A DNA stretch of 64,000 nucleotides from an uncultured Alphaproteobacteria bacterium (GCA_951812805.1 CATOSZ010000005.1:124001-188000), one strand, 5' to 3'. Numbered from the stretch's first letter, positions 17,777 through 27,933 are shown. Numbers and translations are program-made. The notes: generated by a model not told the origin, from the letters alone.

Positions 17777-18069
17777 AGTCCTTCGCACCGACGCCCCTCC
17801 AGGCCACCGCCCTGGCGTTGGCGATCTGGCTGTTGGCGGCCTGGGGCAGCACGCTGCATGTGGGCGCCAAGCTTCCCTCGGGTGAGGGTCTGGTCGCACA
17901 CGTCATCGGCTTCGCCCTCGGCGGTGTCTTGATATCGGCCGCCATTGCCGGGGTCATCGCCGCCATGCGGGCGTCGCCCGGGACCCGGGGCCCGGCCTTC
18001 CGACGCCTGTGGGTCTGGGTGTCGGCCGGTATCGCGGTCCTGTCGTATACGGTCGACCTGCTGAATTAG
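17773..18069 (+). CDS. Small membrane protein of unknown function, 98 residues
   Basis: The ATG overlaps the stop of the acyl-CoA ligase (ATGA), so it is the third gene of a coupled chain. Three hydrophobic stretches are visible: ATALALAIWLLAAWG (residues 11-25), VAHVIGFALGGVLISAAIAG (41-60) and LWVWVSAGIAVLSYTV (79-94). A short basic loop (RASPGTRGPAFRR) lies between the second and third. I do not recognise the family. Tight coupling suggests it belongs with the crotonase/ligase function or is merely carried along; the reading frame is clean and the codon use is like its neighbours. Confidence 0.6.
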   Translation: MKSFAPTPLQATALALAIWLLAAWGSTLHVGAKLPSGEGLVAHVIGFALGGVLISAAIAGVIAAMRASPGTRGPAFRRLWVWVSAGIAVLSYTVDLLN

Positions 18070-18151
18070 CTTCGCTTGTCAACGTCCCGTTAATGCGATC
18101 CCGCCCATAGTGTCGAGACTTCACAAGACCTCCGACAAGGGATCGTCATCC

Positions 18152-18673
18152 ATGAACGCGCGACAAGCCCACCATTGGGTTGCCCTGGCCTTGTTCCTGC
18201 TGCTTCCCGCCTCGGCCCTGGCCAATCAGCCGCAAGCCATCACCCTGCCGCCCTCGACCAGTGAAAAGGTCGTCCTGTCCATACATGGCGAGGACGGCAA
18301 GGTGCACGACTTCACCATCGCCCAGATCGAAGCCCTCGGCACCTACCGTCTGACGACCAAGACCTTCTGGCCGAGCGACGATGGCACCTATGAGGGTGTG
18401 CTGCTGTCCGATCTGCTGAAGAAAGTCGGCATGCACGGACAGAAGAAGCTGTTGATCAAGGCGATCGACGACTATGCCGTGACCATCCCACGAGAGGATT
18501 GGACGCGCTGGCCGGTACTTCTCGCGACACGGCGCGACGGCAAGCTGCTTTCGCTGCGCAACAAGGGGCCGACGCGCCTCATCTTCCCGATGGCCCTGGA
18601 CGAAAAGCTGGCGGTCCGCAGCATGGGCTCGCACTGGGCCTGGATGATCAAGTCCTTCGAGGTCCCCGAGTAA
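18152..18673 (+). CDS. Secreted protein with molybdopterin-oxidoreductase-like (SUOX) fold
   Basis: 173 residues with a Sec signal ([16 protein letters not shown]). The mature part contains [20 protein letters not shown] and [20 protein letters not shown], the pattern of the oxidoreductase molybdopterin-binding domain (sulfite-oxidase fold), and ends [20 protein letters not shown]. The Cys that ligates molybdenum in true sulfite oxidases is not seen, so a cofactor-free or ligand-binding role is likely. Small proteins of this fold often precede a sensor kinase or diguanylate cyclase gene; here a hybrid histidine kinase starts 7 bp downstream. An in-frame ATG 42 bases upstream is possible, but the signal peptide fits the chosen start better. 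Confidence 0.75.
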   Translation: MNARQAHHWVALALFLLLPASALANQPQAITLPPSTSEKVVLSIHGEDGKVHDFTIAQIEALGTYRLTTKTFWPSDDGTYEGVLLSDLLKKVGMHGQKKLLIKAIDDYAVTIPREDWTRWPVLLATRRDGKLLSLRNKGPTRLIFPMALDEKLAVRSMGSHWAWMIKSFEVPE

Positions 18674-18680
18674 GAGACGG

Positions 18681-20498
18681 TTGCCGGACGTGAACGCGAG
18701 ATTGCTCCTGTCTCCGTTCGCGGCCGTTGCCTTCTTCGTCGTCGCCCTGCTCGCCGGCGCCACCTGGTACGGCATCGACCGGCTGCGGCAGATCGAACAC
18801 ACGCTCGCTGTCCAGGCGCCGCTGCTCGACCGGCAGACCAGCTGGTTCCTGGTCGAAATCGCCCATCTACAGAGCGCGGCACGCCGCGTCCTGCGGGAGC
18901 GGGACGCGAAATCTGCGGAGGCACTCTCCACCCGCCTCGATCTGGCCTGGGTCCGGGCGGATCACATCGCTTCCGTCGGCCATGAAACCATGACGCCGAC
19001 GGCGCCCGTCGACAGGATGATCGTCCTGCTCGGGCGGTTGGAGAAATTGCTCCTGCCGGCCCCGGCGATCGATCTGCCGGCGCTGGCGACATGGCTGTCC
19101 GCCCTCGACCGGGAGGCTTCCCTGGTCAAGCATTTCAGCGTCGAGCTGAACAACGCCACACTCGACGCCATCACCGCCCAGGGCGATCAATTGCGTTCCT
19201 TCATCATCGCGATCATCGGCTTCGTTCTGCTGATCGGCGTCGCCGTGCTGGCGATCTATGGGTTGCTGTACCGCCAGCGGCGCCTCGCCATCGCCGCCGA
19301 AACCGCGAAGCGGGACGCGGAAGCGGCGAACGCCGCGAAGTCGACCTTCCTCGCGACGATGAGCCACGAGATCCGCACGCCGATGGCCGGCGTCCTGGGC
19401 ATGGCGGACCTGTTGCTGATGGAGGCGCTATCGCCGGAACAGCGGCACAAGGTGCAAACAATCAAGGAGTCGGGCGGCGTCCTGCTGACCATCCTGAACG
19501 ACATCCTCGACCAGTCGAAACTGGAAGCCGGCAAGCTCGAGATTGACAACACCGACGTCGATCTCGCCGGCCTGGTCGAGAGTGTGCTGGATCTGTTGGT
19601 CACCAAGGCGGAGGAAAAGAACCTCAACCTCATCCGACAGCCCGCCGACGGCGTGCCGGAACGGATCAACGGCGATCCCGTTCGCCTGCGCCAGATCCTC
19701 ATCAATCTCGCCGGCAACGCCGTCAAATTCTCCGAGGACGGCGACATTACGGTGTCTCTCTCGGTGACCGGCGGACCGGACGACGCGCGCCTGCTGCGCT
19801 TCGAGGTCGCCGACTGCGGCATCGGCCTGTCGACCGAACAACAGTCCCGTCTGTTCCAGCGCTTCGAACAGGCGAGTACGGCCACGGCCCGCGACTACGG
19901 CGGCACCGGCCTCGGGCTTTCGATCTGCAAGCAGCTGGTCGAACTGATGGACGGCGCGATCGGCGTCGAAAGCCGGGAGGGCGAGGGCAGCCGCTTCTGG
20001 TTCACCATCCCCTGTCGCGAAGCGGTCGGACCCGTCGACGCCGCGGCACCAGCGACGACACCGAAGATGGCGACGCCGTCCAGAAGGCTCAGCATCTTGC
20101 TGGCGGAGGATAACCGGGTGAACCAGCTGCTGTTCACCGCCCTGCTCGGAAAACTCGGCCACGTCATCGAGGTCACGAACAACGGCCGCGAGGCGATCGA
20201 CGCCTTGGTGGCGGGCCGCTTCGACCTCGTCCTCATGGACATCCGCATGCCGGTGCTGGACGGCATCGAAGCAACCCGGGAAATCCGCAACGGTGAAACG
20301 ACCTACGCCGGGATCCCCATCATCGCCGTCACCGCCGACGCCATGAAGGAGGATTACGGCAAGTACCTCGATGCCGGCTTCTCCGGCGTCGCCGCGAAAC
20401 CGATCGAGCTCGACGCGCTGCTGGCGACGATCGAGGCGGTCACGGACCAGCAACGGCCCGCCGCCCGGGAGCGCAGGGCGACGATGGCCGGAAGCTGA
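18681..20498 (+). CDS. Hybrid sensor histidine kinase with receiver domain
   Basis: About 605 residues. TM1 is [20 protein letters not shown] (8-27), followed by a periplasmic helical sensor region of about 140 residues and TM2 [20 protein letters not shown] (173-192). The HisKA phospho-acceptor is His229 in [12 protein letters not shown]. The HATPase has [13 protein letters not shown] (N box), VADCGIGLS and [14 protein letters not shown]. The C-terminal receiver has the acidic start LAEDNRVNQ, phospho-acceptor Asp520 in [12 protein letters not shown] and the conserved Lys573 in AAKPIE. No output domain is present, so phosphate must pass to a phosphotransfer protein elsewhere. The start is TTG 18681 or GTG 18690. 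It is 7 bp after the SUOX-fold protein, a plausible periplasmic partner. Confidence 0.93.
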   Translation: MPDVNARLLLSPFAAVAFFVVALLAGATWYGIDRLRQIEHTLAVQAPLLDRQTSWFLVEIAHLQSAARRVLRERDAKSAEALSTRLDLAWVRADHIASVGHETMTPTAPVDRMIVLLGRLEKLLLPAPAIDLPALATWLSALDREASLVKHFSVELNNATLDAITAQGDQLRSFIIAIIGFVLLIGVAVLAIYGLLYRQRRLAIAAETAKRDAEAANAAKSTFLATMSHEIRTPMAGVLGMADLLLMEALSPEQRHKVQTIKESGGVLLTILNDILDQSKLEAGKLEIDNTDVDLAGLVESVLDLLVTKAEEKNLNLIRQPADGVPERINGDPVRLRQILINLAGNAVKFSEDGDITVSLSVTGGPDDARLLRFEVADCGIGLSTEQQSRLFQRFEQASTATARDYGGTGLGLSICKQLVELMDGAIGVESREGEGSRFWFTIPCREAVGPVDAAAPATTPKMATPSRRLSILLAEDNRVNQLLFTALLGKLGHVIEVTNNGREAIDALVAGRFDLVLMDIRMPVLDGIEATREIRNGETTYAGIPIIAVTADAMKEDYGKYLDAGFSGVAAKPIELDALLATIEAVTDQQRPAARERRATMAGS

Positions 20499-20511
20499 CG
20501 ACACAGCCCGG

Positions 20512-20904
20512 TCATTCCGTCGGCGCCCACACCCCGTCGACGAGGATCGCCTCCCCCTCCCCCGGCCAGGGCGGCATGGTGACGGCGACGGCGGCGAGCG
20601 GTTCATCGCCCTGGCAACGGAACTGGAAATGCACGCCCAGCGGCAAAGTCAGGCAGACGCCCGGCTCGAGCGTGTCGATGGTTTCCCGGTTCGCGAACTT
20701 ACGCCACATCTCGCCCCGGCCGGCGACGATGTACCAGATCTCCTCGACCGTGCGGTGCGTGACCGCCTTGGAGACCCGGCCGGGCGCCAGCTCGAAATGC
20801 GCCATGCCGCCCGCGCTCAGTCCCAGCAGCACCCGCACGTCGGAGCCGTCCGGCGCCACGACGTCCGGTGCCGCCGGCAAGCGCATGAGGGCCGGATCGG
20901 GCAT
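20512..20904 (-). CDS. Cupin-domain protein
   Basis: 130 residues of single double-stranded beta-helix. The first cupin motif is THRTVEEIWYIVAGRGEMWR, with its metal-type His and Glu; the second is PLGVHFQFRCQGDEPL, with the His retained. The fold could bind a metal and act as a small isomerase or dioxygenase, or serve as a sensor. It is 14 bp downstream of the lyase gene on the same strand, so the pair is probably one transcript. Function is unknown beyond the family. Confidence 0.82.
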   Translation of the reverse strand: MPDPALMRLPAAPDVVAPDGSDVRVLLGLSAGGMAHFELAPGRVSKAVTHRTVEEIWYIVAGRGEMWRKFANRETIDTLEPGVCLTLPLGVHFQFRCQGDEPLAAVAVTMPPWPGEGEAILVDGVWAPTE

Positions 20905-20918
20905 CTATTCCGCGCCGC

Positions 20919-21791
20919 TCAACCGGCCTCGCCGTATTTCTCGTCGAAGGCCCAGACCTCCTCGAAACCCATCAGCTTGTTCATTTCGGCGAAGGGATAG
21001 AAGGCAACGGGCGTGTCGAGGGTGGAGCCGGTCGCGAGCAGATGGGCGTAGGAATCGTGCAACGCCTTCGCGGCGGCGACGAAGCCGGAGCTCGGATAAA
21101 TCGCGATGGCATAGCCGAGTTCCTCCAACCGGGCGCGCGAGAGAACCGGCGTGCGGCCGTCCGGCACCATGTTGGCCAGCACCGGGGCGTCGAAACGGCG
21201 CCCGATCTCGGCCATTTCCGCCTCACTCTCGGGCGATTCGATGAACAACACGTCGGCACCCGCCTCGGCGAAGGCCTCGCCACGGCGCAGGGCTTCGTCA
21301 GGCCCGTAGGTCGTGCGCGCGTCGGTCCGTGCGACGATGAGGAAGTCCTCGCTCTCCCGCGCGTCCGCCGCGACGCGAATCTTGGTCACCATGTCTTCCA
21401 GCGGTACGACCTTGCGGCCGAGCGTATGGCCACATTTCTTGGGGAACTCCTGGTCCTCGATCTGGATCGCCGCGGCGCCCGCGCGCTCGTAGCCGCGGAC
21501 CGCCTGCGCGACGTTCAGAGCGCCGCCGAAACCGGTGTCCGCATCGGCGATCAGCGGTGTCGTCGTCCGCTCCGCCACTTGGGCGACGCGGCCGACCATG
21601 TCGGAATAGGTCGCGTAGCCGGCATCCGGCATGCCCAGCAGAGAGGCCGCGACCCCGTAGCCGGTCATATAGAGCGCATCGAAGCCCAGACTGTCCGCCA
21701 TGCGCGCCGAAATCAGATCGAAAATGCCCGGCGCCACCACCAGATCCGGTCCCGCCAGGCTTGCCCGTAACGCCTCACCCCGTCCCGCCAT
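20919..21791 (-). CDS. Isocitrate lyase/PEP mutase family C-C lyase
   Basis: 290 residues in the ICL/PEPM superfamily, acting on 2-hydroxy or 2-methyl dicarboxylates (methylisocitrate, dimethylmalate, oxaloacetate or phosphonopyruvate types). Visible features are the metal-binding IADADTGFGGALNV, the Glu/Asp pair in AAIQIEDQEFPKKCGHT, and VARTDARTTYGPDEAL. The KKCGH motif is the one of the lyases with a catalytic Cys rather than PEP mutase proper. The ATG at 21791 has AAGGAG nine bases upstream; the frame is open to 21839, but this start fits the family length. The upstream neighbour is the nrdJ regulatory region, so it reads away from nrdJ. Confidence 0.88.
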   Translation of the reverse strand: MAGRGEALRASLAGPDLVVAPGIFDLISARMADSLGFDALYMTGYGVAASLLGMPDAGYATYSDMVGRVAQVAERTTTPLIADADTGFGGALNVAQAVRGYERAGAAAIQIEDQEFPKKCGHTLGRKVVPLEDMVTKIRVAADARESEDFLIVARTDARTTYGPDEALRRGEAFAEAGADVLFIESPESEAEMAEIGRRFDAPVLANMVPDGRTPVLSRARLEELGYAIAIYPSSGFVAAAKALHDSYAHLLATGSTLDTPVAFYPFAEMNKLMGFEEVWAFDEKYGEAG

Positions 21792-22131
21792 CGATTCGTA
21801 CTCCTTCCCGCCCTCAAAAAATCGCCTGGAATGGACCACGGCGGGCCAAGTCTGGCAAGTCTCCCTCCCCGACCCCTAGATTTTGGCGGCTCTTGCCTCA
21901 GAACCACAAAATATCGTTGCGCCAGAGGCGTCATGTCGATAAGGTGCCCCTCGGTCGGCGGTCATTCCGGTCCGCCGCCGTGTCCATCGCAAATCAAGTG
22001 TTCAACGGGCGGGTTTTCACTCAATTTGCCCGAGTGCAAGTGCTTGTGAAGTAACGTGATCCCAGTAGACTTGGAAACGCGTGACTGAAGCGCAACATTA
22101 AGTCTTTTTTACTGTCTTCCTTCTTTTCATG
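21792..22131. other. Gene-free stretch between lyase and nrdJ promoter
   Basis: 340 bp with no convincing gene on either strand. It becomes AT-richer towards the right, with a run of T and C (CTTTTTTACTGTCTTCCTTC) just before the candidate nrdJ promoter. Short open frames here lack ribosome sites and family resemblance. A promoter for the leftward lyase gene must lie in the first part, but no clear -35/-10 was picked out. Confidence 0.5.
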
Positions 22132-22160
22132 TTGACACCACCATTTGGCCCATGGCTACA
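22132..22160 (+). promoter_or_regulatory. Candidate nrdJ promoter
   Basis: TTGACA (22132-22137) is a perfect -35; 17 bp later GCTACA (22155-22160) is the best-spaced -10, with TACATA two bases further as an alternative. The -10 region is covered by the first NrdR-like box. Confidence 0.5.
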
Positions 22161-22199
22161 TATCGCTCCGACGGGGTGGGCAGACACAACATCTAGCCC
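22153..22199 (+). promoter_or_regulatory. Tandem NrdR-like boxes upstream of nrdJ
   Basis: Box 1 is TGGCTACATATCGCTC (22153-22168) and box 2 is ACACAACATCTAGCCC (22184-22199). They share the core C-W-A-C-A-T-M-T-M-G and start 31 bp apart (15-bp spacer, three helical turns), the spacing known for NrdR operators in front of bacterial ribonucleotide reductase genes. Box 1 overlaps the -10, which fits repression by NrdR-ATP/dATP. Each box matches about 8-11 of the positions of the published palindromic consensus; the right arms are weak. Confidence 0.65.
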
Positions 22200-22327
22200 C
22201 TGTTCGGCAGAGGCATTAACAGACGGGAACCTGGTCGGCACGGGGGTGCGGCCGGGAGGGGATGTGGCGTGTCGGCGCGCCTGGCGGCGGCACGGCATCT
22301 CCGGGCAAGAAAAAGGGGGCTGAAATC

Positions 22328-25300
22328 ATGCGGATTCAGAGGCACTTCACGGAAGCGGGTCGCTCGCCGTTCGACGGAATCGAATTCCGGCAAGCCAAGA
22401 GCGAGATTCGCAATCCCGACGGCGGCGTGGTGTTCAGCCGCGACGACATCGAAGTGCCCACCGCCTGGTCGCAGGTCGCCGGCGACGTGCTGGCGCAGAA
22501 ATACTTCCGCAAGGCCGGTGTTCCGGCCCGCCTGCGCAAGGTCGACGAAGCCGACGTGCCGCAGTGGCTGTGGCGGAGCGAGGCGGACAAGGAGATGCTG
22601 GCGGGCCTGCCCGCGGCGGACCGCGGCACCTCCGAGAACAGCGCCAAGCAGGTCTTCCGTCGCCTGGCCGGGACCTGGACCTACTGGGGCTGGAAGGGCG
22701 GCTATTTCGATTCGGAGGAGGACGCCTGGGCCTTCTTCGACGAGCATTGCCACATGCTGGCCCGCCAGATGGGCGCGCCCAACTCGCCGCAATGGTTCAA
22801 CACCGGCCTGCACTGGGCCTATGGCATCGACGGGCCGGCGCAGGGCCACCACTATGTCGACTTCAAGACCGGCGACGTGCACGCCTCCGACAGCGCCTAT
22901 GAACGCCCGCAGCCGCACGCCTGCTTCATCCAGTCGATCTCCGACGACCTGGTGAAGGAAGGCGGCATCATGGATCTCTGGATCCGCGAGGCCCGGCTGT
23001 TCAAATACGGCTCGGGCACCGGCACCAACTTCTCCAACCTGCGCGGCGAGGGCGAGCCGCTATCGGGCGGCGGCCGGTCCTCCGGCCTGATGAGCTTCCT
23101 GAAGATCGGCGACCGGGCGGCGGGCGCCATCAAGTCCGGCGGCACCACGCGCCGGGCCGCCAAGATGGTCGTGGTCGACGCCGACCATCCCGACATCGAG
23201 GCCTATGTGAACTGGAAGGTGCTGGAGGAGCAGAAGGTCGCGGCCCTGGTCTCCGGCTCGCGCCTCGCCGAGAAACATCTGAACGCGGTGATCGAGGCCT
23301 GCCAGGCGGGCAGCAGCGACGACCGTTTCGAGCCGGCACAGAATATCGGCTTGAAGCGAGCCATCCGCGACGCGCGACGCGCCCTGATCCCCGAGAACTA
23401 CGTCAAACGGGCGATCGACTTCGCACGCCAGGGCTATACCCGGATCGACTTCAAGACCTACGACACGGACTGGGATTCGGACGCCTACCTCACCGTCTCG
23501 GGGCAGAACTCCAACAACTCCGTGCGCGTGACCAACGACTTCCTGCGCGCGGTCGAGGACGACGGACCCTGGAACCTGATCAACCGCACCAGCGGCGACG
23601 TCGCAAAGACGATCTCCGCCCGCGACCTCTGGCAGCAGATCGGGCAGGCGGCCTGGTCCTGCGCCGATCCCGGCATCCAGTACCACTCCACCGTGAACGA
23701 GTGGCATACCTGCCCGGCCGGCGGCGAGATCAACGCCTCCAACCCCTGTTCGGAGTACATGTTCCTCGACGACACGGCCTGCAATCTCGCCTCGCTGAAC
23801 CTGATGATGTTCCGTCGCGACGACGGCGCCATCGACATCGAGGCCTATGAGCATGCGGTCCGGCTGTGGACGGTCGTGCTGGAAATTTCGGTATTGATGG
23901 CACAGTTCCCCTCGGCCCGGATCGCCGAGCTGTCCTATCTCTATCGCACCCTCGGCCTCGGCTACGCCAACATCGGCGGCCTGCTGATGAGCCTCGGCAT
24001 CCCCTACGACAGCAACGAGGGCCGGGCGATGTGCGGCGCGCTGACCGCCGTCATGACCGGCACCGCCTATGCGACCTCGGCCGAGATGGCCGGCGAGCTC
24101 GGCGCCTTCGCCGAATATGAAAACAACCGCGAGTCGATGCTGCGGGTCATGCGCAATCACCGCCGCGCCGCCCGGGGCGAGAGCGCGGGTTACGAAGGCC
24201 TGGAGACGCCGCCGGTCGCCCTCGATATCGCCAACTGCCCGGACGCGGACGTCGCCCGCGCGGCGGCGGCGGCCTGGAACCGGGCCGTGGCGCTCGGCGA
24301 AAAGCACGGCTACCGCAACGCGCAGGCGACGGTGATCGCGCCGACCGGCACCATCGGCCTGGTCATGGATTGCGATACCACGGGCATCGAGCCGGACTTC
24401 GCCCTGGTGAAGTTCAAGAAGCTCGCCGGCGGCGGCTACTTCAAGATCATCAACCGTATGGTGCCCCGCGCGCTGACCACCCTCGGCTATGACGAGGGGG
24501 AAGTGGAGGCCATCATCGACTACGCGGTCGGGCGCGGCACGCTCGCCAGTGCGCCCGGCGTGAACCACGAACGACTGGGCGAGGCCGGCTTCGACGCCCC
24601 GGCGATCGCCAAAGTCGAGGCCGCGCTCGAAAGTGCCTTCGACATCCGCTTCGTCTTCAACCGCTGGACCCTCGGCGAAGGTTTCTGCCGCGACGCCCTC
24701 GGCTTCTCGGACGAGCAGCTGAACGATCCCGGCTTCGACATGCTGACCCGGCTCGGCTTCTCGCGCGACGAGATCGAGGTGGCGAACACCTACTGCTGCG
24801 GCGCCATGACGCTGGAGGGCGCCCCCGGCCTGCGGGCGGAACACCTGCCCGTCTTCGATTGCGCCAACCCCTGCGGGCGGACCGGCAAGCGCTTCCTCTC
24901 GACCGATGCGCACATCTACATGATGGCGGCGGCCCAGCCCTTCATCTCGGGCGCGATCTCCAAGACCATCAACATGCCGAACGACGCCAGCGTCGAGGAT
25001 TGCGCGCGGGCCTACGAAACCTCCTGGAAGCTCGGCCTCAAGGCGAACGCGCTCTACCGGGATGGCTCCAAGCTCTCGCAGCCGCTCGCCACCGCGCTGC
25101 TGGACGAGAGCGATGCGGAAGAGGATCTGCTGGACGCCGTCGTCGAGAAGGCGCCGGTGCAGATCGCCGAGCGCATCGTCGAAAAGATCATCTCGCAGCA
25201 GCGCGATCGGCTGCCGCACCGGCGCAAGGGCTATACCCAGAAGTCGATCGTCGGCGGCCACAAGGTCTATCTGCGCACCGGCGAATACCAGGACGGCCGG

Positions 25301-25972
25301 ATCGGCGAGATCTTCATCGACATGCACAAGGAAGGCGCCGCCTTCCGCAGCCTGATGAACAACTTTGCCATCGCCGTCTCCATCGGCCTGCAATACGGCG
25401 TGCCGCTGGAGGAGTTCGTCGAGGCCTTCACCTTCACCCGCTTTGATCCCGCCGGCATCGTCGAGGGCAACGATGCCATCAAGATGTCGACCTCAATCAT
25501 CGACTATGTCTTCCGCGAACTGGCGATCAGCTATCTCGGCCGTAACGACCTGGCCCACGTCGACATCGACGACCTGCGCCCCGATACCATCGGCGAAGGC
25601 GCCCACGAGGGCGAGCTGCCGGAGGACGAGGAAGAGGCGGCGATTGCGGCGGTCAGCAACCTCGCCTCCAAGGGTTTCCATCGTGGCCAGATCGGCCAGC
25701 TCTATGTCCTGCGCGGCGGCAATGACGGCGCCGCGGCCGGCGAGGGCGGGGGCACGGCGCTGGCCGAAGGCGCCGCACCGGCCGCCGTCGTCACGGCGCC
25801 GACGGCCGAGGCAGGCCCCGATGCCATCGGCGACGAGATGGACCGGGTCCGCCAGGCCCGCATGCAGGGTTACGAGGGCGACGCCTGCGGCGCCTGCGGC
25901 AACTTCACCCTGGTGCGCAACGGGACCTGCATGAAGTGCAATACCTGCGGCGAGACCAGCGGCTGCAGTTGA
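22328..25972 (+). CDS. nrdJ: Vitamin B12-dependent (class II) ribonucleotide reductase
   Basis: 1,214-residue adenosylcobalamin-dependent reductase that converts ribonucleotides to deoxyribonucleotides, needing no oxygen and no separate radical subunit. The large-chain core shows [32 protein letters not shown], the thiyl-radical region [20 protein letters not shown] and the finger-loop sequence [20 protein letters not shown]. The C-terminus carries a Cys-rich tail ([20 protein letters not shown], then CGETSGC) for reduction by thioredoxin-like proteins. The length and the long C-terminal extension match alphaproteobacterial NrdJ. ATG 22328 follows AAAAAGGGGGC; an upstream in-frame ATG at 22262 is less likely. 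A strong terminator lies 77 bp downstream, followed immediately by a group II intron. Confidence 0.96.
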   Translation: MRIQRHFTEAGRSPFDGIEFRQAKSEIRNPDGGVVFSRDDIEVPTAWSQVAGDVLAQKYFRKAGVPARLRKVDEADVPQWLWRSEADKEMLAGLPAADRGTSENSAKQVFRRLAGTWTYWGWKGGYFDSEEDAWAFFDEHCHMLARQMGAPNSPQWFNTGLHWAYGIDGPAQGHHYVDFKTGDVHASDSAYERPQPHACFIQSISDDLVKEGGIMDLWIREARLFKYGSGTGTNFSNLRGEGEPLSGGGRSSGLMSFLKIGDRAAGAIKSGGTTRRAAKMVVVDADHPDIEAYVNWKVLEEQKVAALVSGSRLAEKHLNAVIEACQAGSSDDRFEPAQNIGLKRAIRDARRALIPENYVKRAIDFARQGYTRIDFKTYDTDWDSDAYLTVSGQNSNNSVRVTNDFLRAVEDDGPWNLINRTSGDVAKTISARDLWQQIGQAAWSCADPGIQYHSTVNEWHTCPAGGEINASNPCSEYMFLDDTACNLASLNLMMFRRDDGAIDIEAYEHAVRLWTVVLEISVLMAQFPSARIAELSYLYRTLGLGYANIGGLLMSLGIPYDSNEGRAMCGALTAVMTGTAYATSAEMAGELGAFAEYENNRESMLRVMRNHRRAARGESAGYEGLETPPVALDIANCPDADVARAAAAAWNRAVALGEKHGYRNAQATVIAPTGTIGLVMDCDTTGIEPDFALVKFKKLAGGGYFKIINRMVPRALTTLGYDEGEVEAIIDYAVGRGTLASAPGVNHERLGEAGFDAPAIAKVEAALESAFDIRFVFNRWTLGEGFCRDALGFSDEQLNDPGFDMLTRLGFSRDEIEVANTYCCGAMTLEGAPGLRAEHLPVFDCANPCGRTGKRFLSTDAHIYMMAAAQPFISGAISKTINMPNDASVEDCARAYETSWKLGLKANALYRDGSKLSQPLATALLDESDAEEDLLDAVVEKAPVQIAERIVEKIISQQRDRLPHRRKGYTQKSIVGGHKVYLRTGEYQDGRIGEIFIDMHKEGAAFRSLMNNFAIAVSIGLQYGVPLEEFVEAFTFTRFDPAGIVEGNDAIKMSTSIIDYVFRELAISYLGRNDLAHVDIDDLRPDTIGEGAHEGELPEDEEEAAIAAVSNLASKGFHRGQIGQLYVLRGGNDGAAAGEGGGTALAEGAAPAAVVTAPTAEAGPDAIGDEMDRVRQARMQGYEGDACGACGNFTLVRNGTCMKCNTCGETSGCS

Positions 25973-26048
25973 GCTGCGAACTGTTGTAAGGGGGGCTTGG
26001 CGTATCGGTCAGTTGTTGTACGACCGGCTTAATCGGGTCCTACCCAAC

Positions 26049-26079
26049 GGGGCGCGTTCCATCGGGACGCGCCCCTTTT
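26049..26079 (+). terminator. Rho-independent terminator of nrdJ and intron target hairpin
   Basis: GGGGCGCGT ... ACGCGCCCC forms a 9-bp GC stem that extends to 12 bp with one G-T pair and a three-base loop, then TTTT. The group II intron begins 4 bases after the T-run, which is the insertion preference of bacterial C-class introns. Confidence 0.85.
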
Positions 26080-26082
26080 CTT

Positions 26083-26493
26083 GTGTGCCTGGCATGGCGT
26101 TGATCTAGGAGATGGAAGTTCTCTACGGGCCGTAACGACCGGAACCGTTAGCTGAAGGCAACTGCGTCGCCGCGAGGTGGGGTGGGGAGGAAGCCGGAGG
26201 CAAAATCCGGAGCGGACGAACAGAAACCGGATATCAGGCCGGTGCGATGGGGTAAGCCAGCAATGGATGGCGATGCCCGATAGTCGTTCGGACATCGCAT
26301 TGGTAAATCCGGCCGCGACCGGCGGAAAGATCAAGGTTTTACCCAGGGAGATCTCCAGCGCTCTCGGGGGAACCGAGTAGCGACCCGGCGACGGGGAGCG
26401 ACGGCGGTGGAGAAGTCAGCCGAGGCCATAGTAGGGGCCGCGAGGCGCCGAAGGGCCGAATCCGAATAGCAAGGAGCAGTCTGGACCAACTCG
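26083..26493 (+). ncRNA. Group II intron RNA, domains I to IV (5' part)
   Basis: This 411-nt stretch before the maturase ORF holds no protein gene. It has the 5' GTGTGCCTGGCATGG start, the conserved GAAGGCAACTGCGTCGCC-type segment near 26154-26172, and repeated short complementary segments expected of the ribozyme core. AGGAAG at 26188-26193 is a candidate EBS1, able to pair (with G-U pairs) to the TTTCTT that ends the upstream exon. Helices were not folded computationally. Confidence 0.7.
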
Positions 26494-27933
26494 ATGAGCA
26501 TGGAGCGGCAGCAAGGCGGTGGCTATCAATTGGACCTTTTCGACGAGGCCCTGATGAAGGCGCTGCGCCCCGAGGCCCCTGGTGACGGCGGAACCGGAAC
26601 TGGAGCCTGCGAGGTGCCACAAGTGCGCACGGCGTTGGACCGGCAACGAGCCTTGACGCAAGACCTGATGGAACGGGTGGTGAGTTCCGCCAACCTGAAC
26701 CAAGCCTACAAGCGGGTGAAGGCGAACAAGGGGTCGGCGGGCGTGGATGGGATGACCATCCAAGACCTGCGGCTCTGGCTCGTCGATCACAAGGACGCGC
26801 TGGTGGCGGCGTTGTCGCGAGGCGACTATCGGCCCCAACCGGTGAAGGGGGTCTCGATCCCCAAGCCGGGAGGCGGGATGCGGCAATTGGGCATCCCGAC
26901 GGTGCTGGATCGTCTGGTTCAGCAAGCCATCCTGCACGTCCTTCAGCCGATCCTCGATCCGGGTTTCTCGGCTTCGAGTTTCGGCTTCCGTCCGGGCCGG
27001 AGCGCTCACGATGCTCTGGCCCAAGCGGGTAAGTACGTTGCCGAAGGCCGCGGGATTGTGGTCGACCTGGATCTGGAGGCGTTCTTCGACCGGGTCAATC
27101 ACGACATTCTGATGTCCCGACTGGCTGGGCGGATTGGCGACAAGCGCCTGCTGCGCACCATCCGTCGCTTTCTGCAAGCGGGGATGATGCAGACCGGCGT
27201 CTGCATCCGGCGCCATGAGGGCACGCCGCAAGGCGGCCCGCTGTCGCCGCTGCTGGCCAATCTTCTACTGGACGATCTGGACCGGATGCTGGAGGCGCGG
27301 GGCCATAGCTTCTGCCGTTATGCCGACGACGTGAACATCTACGTTCGCACTCGAGCGGCGGGCGAGCGGGTGATGGCCTCGGTCGCCGAATTCCTCCAAG
27401 GCAGGTTGCATCTGCGGGTCAACCAGGAGAAAAGTGCCGTCGCTCCGGCCGGGGACCGCAAGTTCCTCGGCCACCGGCTGTTGTCGGATGGATCGCTCGG
27501 CATCGCGCCGCAAAGCCTGCGGCGGGCGAAGCAACGGGTTCGCGAGATCACCCGGCGCAACCGGGGCATCAGCCTCGCGCGCATGGTCGGCGAACTCAAC
27601 GGCTTCCTCGCCGGCTGGGTGACGTACTTCCGCCATGCCCGTTGCGCGAGCCAGCTTCGGCGTCTCGACGGCTGGATCCGTCGAAAACTGCGCTGTGTCC
27701 GGCTCAAGCAATGCAAGCGCACCAAGGCGCAAGCGGACTTCCTGCGAAGCCTCGGGGTGCCCGAGCGGCGGGCCTGGATCTTGGCTCTCTCCGGCAAGGG
27801 CTGGTGGCGCAAGTCCCTCAGCTATCAAGCCACCGAAGCCATGACCCTGGCTTGGTTCGAAGGCCAGGGGCTTGTCCCTATGACCGATAGGTATCTCGCG
27901 TTACAACTGACCGGAAACCGCCGTGGTACGTAG
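26494..27933 (+). CDS. ltrA: Group II intron reverse transcriptase/maturase
   Basis: 479 residues. The palm and finger motifs are KANKGSAGVDGMTIQDL, GVSIPKPGGGMRQLGIPTVL, SSFGFRPGRSAHDAL and VVDLDLEAFFDRVNHDIL. The RT active site is SFCRYADDVNIYVRT (YADD), with TPQGGPLSPLLANLLLDDLD before it. The maturase X domain follows (FLAGWVTYFRHARCASQLRR and GWIRRKLRCVRLKQCKRTK). No HNH endonuclease domain is seen, as usual for class C introns, which use the terminator hairpin as target. The TAG stop falls inside domain V, so the last residues (GNRRGT) are encoded by the ribozyme core. The start ATG 26494 is followed by a second ATG two codons on; the choice is uncertain. Confidence 0.93.
   Translation: MSMERQQGGGYQLDLFDEALMKALRPEAPGDGGTGTGACEVPQVRTALDRQRALTQDLMERVVSSANLNQAYKRVKANKGSAGVDGMTIQDLRLWLVDHKDALVAALSRGDYRPQPVKGVSIPKPGGGMRQLGIPTVLDRLVQQAILHVLQPILDPGFSASSFGFRPGRSAHDALAQAGKYVAEGRGIVVDLDLEAFFDRVNHDILMSRLAGRIGDKRLLRTIRRFLQAGMMQTGVCIRRHEGTPQGGPLSPLLANLLLDDLDRMLEARGHSFCRYADDVNIYVRTRAAGERVMASVAEFLQGRLHLRVNQEKSAVAPAGDRKFLGHRLLSDGSLGIAPQSLRRAKQRVREITRRNRGISLARMVGELNGFLAGWVTYFRHARCASQLRRLDGWIRRKLRCVRLKQCKRTKAQADFLRSLGVPERRAWILALSGKGWWRKSLSYQATEAMTLAWFEGQGLVPMTDRYLALQLTGNRRGT

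Noticed and set aside
21792..22327. A cobalamin riboswitch or T-box upstream of nrdJ
   Set aside because: No conserved B12-box sequence was seen. The NrdR-like boxes explain control better, and the enzyme uses B12 rather than replacing it.
22262..22327. An N-terminal extension of NrdJ from ATG 22262
   Set aside because: The extra 22 residues are Gly-rich and unlike relatives, and the ATG at 22328 has the better purine-rich sequence upstream.
23060..25393. A 777-codon open frame on the minus strand
   Set aside because: It is antisense to nrdJ, which is certain from its motifs. The product has no recognisable domain.
26029..26334. A minus-strand open frame of 101 codons
   Set aside because: It runs across the nrdJ terminator and intron 5' end and has no ribosome site. 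It is the old frame of tesA read into the intron, not a gene.
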